Source: Gelidibacter sediminis | Lineage (GTDB): Bacteria; Bacteroidota; Bacteroidia; Flavobacteriales; Flavobacteriaceae | NCBI RefSeq assembly: GCF_004364975.1 | Contig: NZ_SOBW01000008.1 | Coordinates: forward strand, 372,001 to 436,000 | DNA: 64,000 bases | Direction of reading: 5' to 3' | Shown: in pieces, positions 1 through 6,676 of the stretch | Layout: every line of letters starts with the position of its first letter | How positions within the stretch are numbered: position 1 is the first letter of the stretch | Notes under the pieces: model-generated | Databases searched by the model: none | What the model was told of the DNA's origin: nothing | What the model saw: the letters and a program-made list of their open reading frames with translations, nothing else | Made by a program: the position numbers and the translations under genes

Positions 1-187
1 TTTTCCCTTTGATGGATTTTGAGGAAGGATTCACTTCAACATCCAGATGGTAATAGGTCAAATCCCACCAAGCGCGTTCGGGCGTTATAGAACCTCTCAA
101 AGTATCCTGTCTTGTAAACGATTTCTCTTGGGCTGTTGCCGTTTGAAATGTTATTAAGGCAAGAGCCATTACAATATATTTGTTCAT
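1..187 (-). CDS. M1 family metallopeptidase, N-terminal part (partial)
   Basis: Only the first 62 codons lie in the window; the gene runs off the left edge. The start is the ATG at 185-187. The first 19 residues (MNKYIVMALALITFQTATA, then QEK) form a signal peptide, so the product is exported. After it comes a stretch containing TPERAWWDLTYYHLDVEV, which I recognise from the N-terminal beta-domain of Bacteroidota M1 (aminopeptidase N-like) peptidases. The catalytic HExxH region is outside the window, so activity cannot be judged. It follows the M28 peptidase gene in the same direction by 3 bp, which suggests co-transcription of two exported peptidases. The family call rests on a short segment. 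Confidence 0.6.
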   Translation of the reverse strand, partial: MNKYIVMALALITFQTATAQEKSFTRQDTLRGSITPERAWWDLTYYHLDVEVNPSSKSIKGK

Positions 188-190
188 TGT

Positions 191-1528
191 TTAGTTTCTT
201 AAGATAGAATTTGGGAACACTACTACGCTTTCATGACCGTCGGGTCCTACAGAAGCAACGCCAAAATAATAATTATCAATGACAATGCCGTTGAGTGTAA
301 ATTCTTCAGTATTGCTTACATATCGAGAATGGTCCCAAGTGGGAGACGTTGTGTCTCTCCAATAAATTTTATAGCCTTTAGCGCCTTCAACTCTATCCCA
401 TTTCAATTTAGCGGATGGCTCCACAATGCCACCAATAGCAACAGTTTTAGGTGGAGGAGGAGCAGAGGCTAAACTCGCCAAACTAATCGCGTTGACGGCG
501 GTTAGTTTGGCGGCGTAAGGAAAATTGACATGTTCAAAGGTATCGCCATAGGCAATGCCGTTTTCAGTACGGATATCTTGATGTTGTTGGGTGTAATTTT
601 CGTGGGCTTCCATAATTCTAATGCCGGGAAACCCTAAATCATTAAATGGACGGTGGTGTCCGCCACGGCCAAATCGATCTAATCTGTACACCAGCATCGG
701 ATTCATTTCTGGCATGTAAGTTTGCGTAGTTTTGTGGACATAGCGTGCCAATTGACGTGAAATCCCATCGACTTCACCACCATAAAATCGGCGCATTTGA
801 CGTTCCTTTTCAGTTTCAGTAGGAGGGACGGGTTCAGAAAAAATTCTAAAGGTGCGGTTGTCAATGACCCCATCAACACCTTCAATATTACCGATCATGT
901 CATTATTTAGAATACCAATAATATCCCAGCCTTGTTCTTTAGCATGAGCAGCCAAACCAGCGCCGCCAAAGAGACCTTGTTCTTCTCCAGAAAGCCCGAC
1001 GTAAATAATACTGTTTTCAAATTTATATTTTGATAATACCCGGGCAGCTTCAATAGTGCCTGCCATTCCGGAAGCATTATCATTAGCGCCAGGAGCGTCA
1101 CTAGTAAAATCCATCGTGTCGCTGCCACGCGAATCAATATCACCACTCATGATAATATAGCGGTTGGGATATGTACTTCCTTTTTGAATAGCAAGTACAT
1201 TAACCACCCAAGCATCGTGAGGAACACGGTTGTTACCTTCTTTTGTCACAAAATCCTTTTGGTATGACACCTTTAAACAGTTGTTGCATTCTTTGGAGAT
1301 GGTTTCAAATTCTTTTTTAATCCAACGTCTTGCGGCGCCAATTCCTCGAGTATCTGAAGTTGTGTCACTAAAGGTGTTTCGGGTGCCAAAATTGACGAGT
1401 GTTTGCACATCTTTTTCGATACGCTCAGCTGAAACAGCATCAATAATATCGTACATCTTTTGATCCGTTTGGGCATTAAGGCTCAAGCTGAAACACGCGA
1501 CTAAGCTGAATTTTAAAATATATTTCAT
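191..1528 (-). CDS. Exported M28 family peptidase with C-terminal Fn3-like domain
   Basis: A 445-residue secreted zinc-aminopeptidase-fold protein. Residues 1-20 are a signal peptide ending in LNAQ. The M28 core spans about 35-360, with GANDNASG (bridging Asp150), GLSGEEQGLFGG (Glu182/183), NNDMIGN (Asp210) and a late FEHVNFPYA His. The usual first zinc ligand in the H-x-D motif is not His: the sequence reads SGDIDSRG, with Asp130 in the His position. After a proline-rich linker (ASAPPPPK), the last ~80 residues (WDRVEGAKGYKIYWRD) look like a fibronectin type III module. It probably digests peptides in the periplasm or outside the cell. The M28 fold is fairly certain; activity is less certain because of the Asp substitution. 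Confidence 0.8.
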   Translation of the reverse strand: MKYILKFSLVACFSLSLNAQTDQKMYDIIDAVSAERIEKDVQTLVNFGTRNTFSDTTSDTRGIGAARRWIKKEFETISKECNNCLKVSYQKDFVTKEGNNRVPHDAWVVNVLAIQKGSTYPNRYIIMSGDIDSRGSDTMDFTSDAPGANDNASGMAGTIEAARVLSKYKFENSIIYVGLSGEEQGLFGGAGLAAHAKEQGWDIIGILNNDMIGNIEGVDGVIDNRTFRIFSEPVPPTETEKERQMRRFYGGEVDGISRQLARYVHKTTQTYMPEMNPMLVYRLDRFGRGGHHRPFNDLGFPGIRIMEAHENYTQQHQDIRTENGIAYGDTFEHVNFPYAAKLTAVNAISLASLASAPPPPKTVAIGGIVEPSAKLKWDRVEGAKGYKIYWRDTTSPTWDHSRYVSNTEEFTLNGIVIDNYYFGVASVGPDGHESVVVFPNSILRN

Positions 1529-1559
1529 ATTAATTATTTTGAAAAATTGGATTTCGATT

Positions 1560-2867
1560 CTATTTTTTATAATTGAATTTTACGTTTTCTATACGACCAT
1601 CATCTTGCTTCATATCAACATAAACATTCATTTCATGATCACTTATTTTCTCAAAGGTCATGCCTTCAAAAACAACTTTATTGTGTGTAATTTCCTTTAA
1701 CGGGAAATCGATAGTTTCATCTTTTTCTTCCCATCCTTTAAGGTCGTTGCCAAAATGTTTTAGCTGTAAAATCAGGGTGTTTTCAATTTCACGAATAATT
1801 TCAATCTCGTAAAATACTACCGTGCCCTTATCAATTAATTTAAACGTCGCCATCATTGATCCGCCGGACGGTTCGCTCCAATTTTCTTCAATTTGGCCGC
1901 CAAATGCCTCGCCTTTCCAGTTGCCAGAAAGCCACTTGATATTGTCCAGGGTTGGAGCTAAAGGTTGGTCTGAAAAGCTTGTATTTGTACCTGCCTGGTC
2001 AATCAATTCGCCAACAATCGCTAATCTTTTACCGTCAGGGCTGACCGCTAAACGGGAGAGATTGGTAACTCCAAACGCTTTTAACGAGGCCACTTCAATC
2101 CATCCTAAGTTAGTGTGAATATCCAGTTTATAAACTACATCACCATTTGTCATGAGGATGCTGTTTTCTGTGAGCCAGAATAAGTCTTCACTATCTGGGA
2201 GTGCTTTCGCAATTGTTTTGATCATTCCGTTTGATGGGTTGAATGACTTGATCTCCGACGGTCCAGTGGTAGTCTTTGAAAGAAAGCTGATCAAATTTGA
2301 ATTTGGTATGTTATGCAAAGCGCGTCCTATAGTTGTTGCTAATCTTTTGTTTTTTTTAGTATTTAAATTTGAGGTAAATAAAGAAAGGCCATTATTTTCT
2401 AAAACAGCAGAAACAATTTCATTTTTGTTTGACCACACGTGATAACCTACAATCAAAGTATCTAGTATTACCGTACTGGAACTGTTATCTAAATCATAAC
2501 GATAGAGCCGTTGTGTGCCATCAGGATCTAATCTAATTGCTGACACGGCATGTTGCTTAGGAATTTTTAAGGGTGAATATTCGCTACCTTCGGTAAAGCA
2601 AATCCATGTTTTTAAACCATAATTAAGGTTGTATTTGACGATATCGGTTTGTCCATTACGGGTGCTCGAAAATAAGATCGTTTCATTATCCATAAACGAG
2701 GGCTGATTATCGTAACCATCGTTGTTTGAAATGTTCTGGAAATTTGAGATGTTAAAAACACCTTTATCCATATTCAAATCAAATAGAAAAACTTCAGTAT
2801 TGGTTTGTGCAAAACTCCATAATAAGCTCAGCGTAAAAAGGAATAATAAACAGACTCGCATGGACAT
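1560..2867 (-). CDS. Exported PD40/TolB-like beta-propeller protein with DUF6265-like C-terminal domain
   Basis: A 435-residue protein with a signal peptide ending near WSFAQ. Residues ~30-300 contain repeated TolB/PD40-type blades (FLFDLNMDKG, ETILFSSTRNGQTDI, RLAVSPDGKRLAIVGE). From ~310 the sequence changes to a lipocalin-like domain (WLSGNWKGEAFGGQIEENW, GGSMMATFKL) of the DUF6265 type. Two in-frame ATGs lie six bases apart (2867 and 2861); either could be the start. It lies 31 bp upstream of the M28 gene in the same direction. The function is unknown: the propeller may bind substrate and the C-terminal barrel a small ligand, but that is inference. Confidence 0.65.
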   Translation of the reverse strand: MSMRVCLLFLFTLSLLWSFAQTNTEVFLFDLNMDKGVFNISNFQNISNNDGYDNQPSFMDNETILFSSTRNGQTDIVKYNLNYGLKTWICFTEGSEYSPLKIPKQHAVSAIRLDPDGTQRLYRYDLDNSSSTVILDTLIVGYHVWSNKNEIVSAVLENNGLSLFTSNLNTKKNKRLATTIGRALHNIPNSNLISFLSKTTTGPSEIKSFNPSNGMIKTIAKALPDSEDLFWLTENSILMTNGDVVYKLDIHTNLGWIEVASLKAFGVTNLSRLAVSPDGKRLAIVGELIDQAGTNTSFSDQPLAPTLDNIKWLSGNWKGEAFGGQIEENWSEPSGGSMMATFKLIDKGTVVFYEIEIIREIENTLILQLKHFGNDLKGWEEKDETIDFPLKEITHNKVVFEGMTFEKISDHEMNVYVDMKQDDGRIENVKFNYKK

Positions 2868-2971
2868 TAATTTTTATAAAGATATAATTTTTGAATCTAA
2901 TCTGTCAGAAAAATATGAAATACGAGGTGCCTGATTCATCAAATGAGAGAAGGTGAGTAGTGCTTATCTAA

Positions 2972-3014
2972 AAAAAGCAAAAAGCCAATTCAAATTCATG
3001 AATTGGCTTTTCTC
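2972..3014 (-). terminator. Rho-independent terminator after fadE
   Basis: Arms AAAGCCAATTCA (2981-2992) and TGAATTGGCTTT (2999-3010) are perfectly complementary. On the minus strand a T-rich run (complement of 2971-2976) follows, 30 bp past the fadE stop. It closes the beta-oxidation operon. Confidence 0.85.
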
Positions 3015-3043
3015 AGTTAATAAAATTTATGTTAGTCAGAATT

Positions 3044-4849
3044 TTAGAAACTATATTTATTATCAGCTTTAACTTTTTCAGCAATTGCTTTACGTAAATC
3101 AACAATGTCTGGATAGTTTGCATATTTTACATAACGCTTCAGACCCATCAACATCATACGTTGTTCATCTCCTTCAGCGAATGAAATAATACTTTCCTTA
3201 CCATTCTTTTCTACAATAGAAACGGCATTGTATAAGTATAATTTAGACATTGCAATCTGAATTTCTTGAGATGCTTCACCAAAACGTTTAGCGTTTTTCT
3301 CAGTTCTCAAGATCGTGGATTCTGCCATATAAATCTCGATCAAAATATCAGATGCAGCCAATAATAATTGTTGTTGGTTGTCTAACTTTTCGCCATATTT
3401 TTGAGCTGCAGCACCGGCTACCATTAAGAATACTTTCTTCAGTTTAGCAATCATTTCCTTTTCTTCTGCAAATAATTCAGAGTAATCAGGGGTGTCAAAA
3501 GATGGAATGCCCATCAATTCATCAGCCACCGCTTGTGCAGGACCCAATAAATCTACATGACCTTTCATTGCTTTCTTAACCAACATTCCTACCGATAACA
3601 TTCGGTTGATTTCGTTAGTACCTTCATAAATTCTTGCAATACGTGCATCTCTCCAAGCAGCTTCCATTGGCGTGTCTTTAGAAAAGCCCATCCCACCAAA
3701 AATTTGGATCCCTTCATCAGCACAATGTTGTACATCTTCAGAAACCGCAACTTTTAAGATTGAACATTCAATAGCGTATTCTTCAACACCTTTTAATTCG
3801 GCTTCTTGATGCGAATTACCCGCAGCCTCACGAAGCGCAATACGATCTTCAATATTTTTGGCAGCTCTGTATGATGCAGATTCACCAGCATAACAGTTGG
3901 TTGCCATTTCAGCCAATTTCAACTTAATAGCTCCGAAGTCGGAAATAGGCGTGTTAAATTGTTTACGCTCATTAGCATATTGCACGGCATGGGAAGTGAT
4001 TCTTCTTTGAGAATCTAAACATGCTGCTGCTAATTTAATACGACCAATGTTTAAGGCGTTCATAGCGATTTTAAATCCTTCACCTCGACCAGCCAACATG
4101 TTTTCAACCGGAACTACGGTATCACTAAAGAATACTTGACGTGTTGAGGATGCGTGAATTCCTAATTTATGCTCTTCTTCACCTAAAGAGATGCCGTTGT
4201 TAAGATCTTTCTCAACGATAAATCCGGTGATGTTTTTGTCATCTTCAATTCGGGCAAATACAATAAACAAATCGCAGAATCCCGCATTGGAGATCCACAT
4301 TTTTTGGCCGTTAATTTTGTATGATTTGCCATCTTCAGATAAGGTTGCTGTTGTTTTACCAGAATTGGCGTCAGATCCAGCTCCTGGTTCCGTTAATGCA
4401 TATGCACCAAACCATTCGCCTGTAGCTAATTTTGGAACATATTTTTGTTTCTGCTCTTCAGTTCCATAAAGGGTAATTGGCATTGTGCCAATTCCTGTAT
4501 GTGCTCCAAAGGCCGTACTGAAAGATCCCGTTCCACTAGATATGTACTCGCATACAATCATGGTAGACACGAACCCCATTCCCAATCCGCCATAAGCTTC
4601 AGGAACAGATACCCCTAAGAATCCCATTTCTCCAGCCTTGCGCATGACTTCTTCCGTAAGTGCATAGTCTTTAGCCTCAAAACGATCTCTGTGCGGAATG
4701 ATTTCACGATCATTAAACTCAATAACCGAATCGCGCATCATTTTTTGCTCTTCGTTAAAATCTTCAGGGGTAAATACGTCTTCGCATTTTGTTTCCTTCA
4801 CGAGGAACTGTCCACCTCGTAGTATTTCTTTTTCTTGTTGTGCTTCCAT
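3044..4849 (-). CDS. fadE: Acyl-CoA dehydrogenase, VLCAD/FadE-type
   Basis: A 601-residue flavoprotein for the first step of beta-oxidation (acyl-CoA to trans-2-enoyl-CoA). Seen: the N-terminal helical domain, the FAD/substrate segment YALTEPGAGSDANSG, the middle beta-domain (KMWISNAGFCDLFIVFAR), and the C-terminal domain with the catalytic-Glu signature RIYEGTNEINRML near residue 410. About 170 extra C-terminal residues follow, as in very-long-chain/FadE-type enzymes of Bacillus (FadE/YusJ), which suggests long-chain substrates. It is the last gene of marR-fadN-fadA-(four-helix gene)-fadE. The leader between it and the preceding gene carries a 17-bp perfect inverted repeat (4873-4889/4911-4927). 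Electron transfer is presumably through ETF, which is not encoded here. Confidence 0.93.
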   Translation of the reverse strand: MEAQQEKEILRGGQFLVKETKCEDVFTPEDFNEEQKMMRDSVIEFNDREIIPHRDRFEAKDYALTEEVMRKAGEMGFLGVSVPEAYGGLGMGFVSTMIVCEYISSGTGSFSTAFGAHTGIGTMPITLYGTEEQKQKYVPKLATGEWFGAYALTEPGAGSDANSGKTTATLSEDGKSYKINGQKMWISNAGFCDLFIVFARIEDDKNITGFIVEKDLNNGISLGEEEHKLGIHASSTRQVFFSDTVVPVENMLAGRGEGFKIAMNALNIGRIKLAAACLDSQRRITSHAVQYANERKQFNTPISDFGAIKLKLAEMATNCYAGESASYRAAKNIEDRIALREAAGNSHQEAELKGVEEYAIECSILKVAVSEDVQHCADEGIQIFGGMGFSKDTPMEAAWRDARIARIYEGTNEINRMLSVGMLVKKAMKGHVDLLGPAQAVADELMGIPSFDTPDYSELFAEEKEMIAKLKKVFLMVAGAAAQKYGEKLDNQQQLLLAASDILIEIYMAESTILRTEKNAKRFGEASQEIQIAMSKLYLYNAVSIVEKNGKESIISFAEGDEQRMMLMGLKRYVKYANYPDIVDLRKAIAEKVKADNKYSF

Positions 4850-4872
4850 GTTGTTAGTAGTATTAAGTATTT

Positions 4873-4927
4873 GGTATTAAGTATTAAGATTGAAAAGTTG
4901 AATTTTTATTCATCTTAATACTTAATA
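4873..4927. repeat. Perfect 17-bp inverted repeat in fadE leader
   Basis: GTATTAAGTATTAAGAT at 4873-4889 is the exact reverse complement of 4911-4927, with a 21-nt loop. A further half-copy of the AGTATTAAGTATT word precedes it (4856-4870), so the arm is itself a tandem of a TATTAAG word. It lies between the four-helix-bundle gene and fadE, upstream of the fadE start. No T-run follows on either strand, so it does not look like a simple terminator. Confidence 0.8.
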
Positions 4928-4954
4928 CTAATGTCTTTGTTATTTTATTTTAAA

Positions 4955-5352
4955 AGAATCAAGAGCCAAGAGCCAAGACTAAAGATTTAATCCAGATTGA
5001 AATCTTGATATCATTTTTTGAATTTGTATTATTTTTTGTTCGAGTTCTTTAAATTTTTCTTCAGACAAGTAGTTTTCGTTAAATGCCACTATCAATTGTG
5101 TTTCCCATTCGAATGCTGAACCTAAACTGTCTTCAAGATATTTATTGAAATGTCTATTTGTGCTTTTGCTCGATCCTTCTGCGATATTAGAAGGAATAGA
5201 TACTGCACATCGGTTCATTTGTGTTACTAAAGCAAATTTTTCAAAATCTGGAAAAGTTCGAGTCAGCCTATAGTTATGTTGAACTAGACTGATTGACTCT
5301 TCCCAAATTTTTAATTTTTTAAAATTATGCATTAGTCATGGTTCTTGATTCT
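4955..5352. repeat. Imperfect inverted repeats flanking the four-helix-bundle gene
   Basis: AGAATCAAGAGCC (4955-4967) and GGTTCTTGATTCT (5340-5352) are reverse complements at 12 of 13 positions and bracket the four-helix-bundle gene tightly. Each flank is itself a short word repeat: GAGCCAA twice at 4962-4975, and TGATTCTAGT twice at 5346-5355 and 5361-5370. The second copy of the latter contains the thiolase stop codon. The arrangement resembles a cassette inserted exactly between two operon genes. Confidence 0.7.
4979..5332 (-). CDS. Four-helix-bundle protein (23S rRNA intervening-sequence family)
   Basis: A 117-residue protein of the S23/IVP four-helix-bundle family. The N-terminus (FKKLKIWEESISLV), the centre (QMNRCAVSIPSNIAEGSSK) and the helical C-terminus (LEQKIIQIQKMISRFQ) match the family, which is also related to the Avd accessory protein of diversity-generating retroelements. 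Its function outside those contexts is unknown. The gene sits inside the fad operon in the same direction and is bracketed by inverted repeats. No reverse transcriptase, template/variable repeat or rRNA gene is nearby, so it is a free-standing copy. A late arrival in the operon is inferred from its unrelated function and its flanks. Confidence 0.85.
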   Translation of the reverse strand: MHNFKKLKIWEESISLVQHNYRLTRTFPDFEKFALVTQMNRCAVSIPSNIAEGSSKSTNRHFNKYLEDSLGSAFEWETQLIVAFNENYLSEEKFKELEQKIIQIQKMISRFQSGLNL

Positions 5353-5365
5353 AGTAGTCCTGATT

Positions 5366-6556
5366 CTAGTTGAGGAACTCAAATATCCCACAAGCGCCTT
5401 GACCTGTACCTACGCACATCGTAACGGCTCCGTATTTACCTTGCATGTTACGCTGACGCATTTCATCAAATAACTGAACTGATAATTTTGAACCTGTACA
5501 GCCAAGTGGATGACCTAAGGCAATGGCACCTCCATTAACGTTAATGATGTCTGGATTTAAATCCAATTCTCTAATAACGGCAATAGATTGTGAAGCAAAC
5601 GCTTCATTTAACTCAATTAATTCTAAGTCTTTTTGCTGTAAACCTGCCTGTTTTAATGCTTTTGGAATCGCTTTTACAGGACCAATACCCATAATACGCG
5701 GTTCAACACCTGCAGCTGCATAATTGACTAAACGCGCAATAGGTTCAAGATTTAATTCTTTAACCATTTCCTCACTCATAATCATTACAAACGCAGCACC
5801 ATCACTCATTTGCGATGAGTTTCCTGCGGTTACACTTCCGTTAGCCGCAAAAACTGGACGCAATTTTGCAAGAGCTTCTAAACTTGTTCCGGCTCTTGGA
5901 CCTTCATCTTTAGTAACTGTGTACGATTTTGTCGCTTTTTTACCGTTGGCATCGATATAAGTTTGATCAACAGTAATTGGTACAATTTGTTTTTGAAAAC
6001 GATCTTCTGCTTGCGCTTTTAAAGCTTTCATATGCGAATGATAGGCAAACTCATCCTGATCTTCACGAGACACATTAAATTGGTTGGCAACTGCTTCTGC
6101 AGTATTTCCCATGCCCCAATAATATTCGGGGTGACCCGCTTTTACGGTATCGTAATTTAATTCTGGTTTAAATCCGGTCATCGGGACGGCACTCATGCTT
6201 TCAGCACCACCTGCAATGATGCAGTCAGCCATTCCTGCTTGAATTTTTGCTGTGGCAATTCCAATGGTTTCAATACCCGATGCACAAAAACGGTTGATAG
6301 TTACACCTGGAACATCCACAGTGTCCAATCCGATCAATGAAATAAATCGTGCCATGTTAAGGCCTTGTGCGCCTTCTGGCATGGCATTACCTACGATAAC
6401 ATCGTCAATACGTTTCTTGTCGAGGTTAGGCAATTCTTTCATCATGTACTGAATGGTCTCAGCGGCGAGCTCGTCCGTTCTTTTAAATCGGAAAATACCT
6501 TTGGGCGCTTTACCAACAGCAGTTCTGTATGCTTTTACTATATATGCGGTCTTCAT
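5366..6556 (-). CDS. fadA: Acetyl-CoA acyltransferase (thiolase)
   Basis: A 396-residue thiolase that releases acetyl-CoA from 3-ketoacyl-CoA in the last step of beta-oxidation. The acyl-accepting Cys91 is in NRFCASGIETIG. The C-terminal catalytic His is in IALGHPLGCTGSK and the second Cys is in CVGTGQGACGIFE. Length and motif order are normal for the family. It starts at the ATG at 6554-6556. It lies downstream of fadN, its partner in the trifunctional complex. Its TAG stop (5366-5368) lies inside a TGATTCTAGT direct repeat that marks the edge of the four-helix-bundle cassette. A biosynthetic acetoacetyl-CoA thiolase is possible in principle, but the operon argues for degradation. Confidence 0.93.
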   Translation of the reverse strand: MKTAYIVKAYRTAVGKAPKGIFRFKRTDELAAETIQYMMKELPNLDKKRIDDVIVGNAMPEGAQGLNMARFISLIGLDTVDVPGVTINRFCASGIETIGIATAKIQAGMADCIIAGGAESMSAVPMTGFKPELNYDTVKAGHPEYYWGMGNTAEAVANQFNVSREDQDEFAYHSHMKALKAQAEDRFQKQIVPITVDQTYIDANGKKATKSYTVTKDEGPRAGTSLEALAKLRPVFAANGSVTAGNSSQMSDGAAFVMIMSEEMVKELNLEPIARLVNYAAAGVEPRIMGIGPVKAIPKALKQAGLQQKDLELIELNEAFASQSIAVIRELDLNPDIINVNGGAIALGHPLGCTGSKLSVQLFDEMRQRNMQGKYGAVTMCVGTGQGACGIFEFLN

Positions 6557-6578
6557 AGTTCTATTTTATGTTTTTAGT

Positions 6579-6676
6579 GAGAAAAGAGAATAGAGAAAAG
6601 AGAAGTAAGACTTTTTTATCTATTTCAAAATATTCTTATATGGCTTCTCTTCTCTAAATTCTTTATTCTATTTTCT
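6579..6676. repeat. Imperfect inverted repeat between fadN and fadA
   Basis: A purine-rich arm (6579-6605, GAGAAAAGAGAATAGAG then AAAAGAGAAG) is matched by a pyrimidine-rich arm (6643-6675, GCTTCTCTTCTCT and TTATTCTATTTTCT). The reverse complement of the second arm reads almost as the first. The fadN TAG stop (6675-6677) is the edge of the right arm. The transcript would form a long stem. Confidence 0.65.

Noticed and set aside
2722-2934. A 70-codon plus-strand frame over the start of the PD40 gene
   Set aside because: It is mostly antisense to the PD40 signal peptide and first blades; no start context or family pattern.
4979-5332. Possible diversity-generating retroelement (four-helix protein as Avd)
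   Set aside because: No reverse transcriptase, no template/variable repeat pair and no target gene with a variable C-terminus is nearby.
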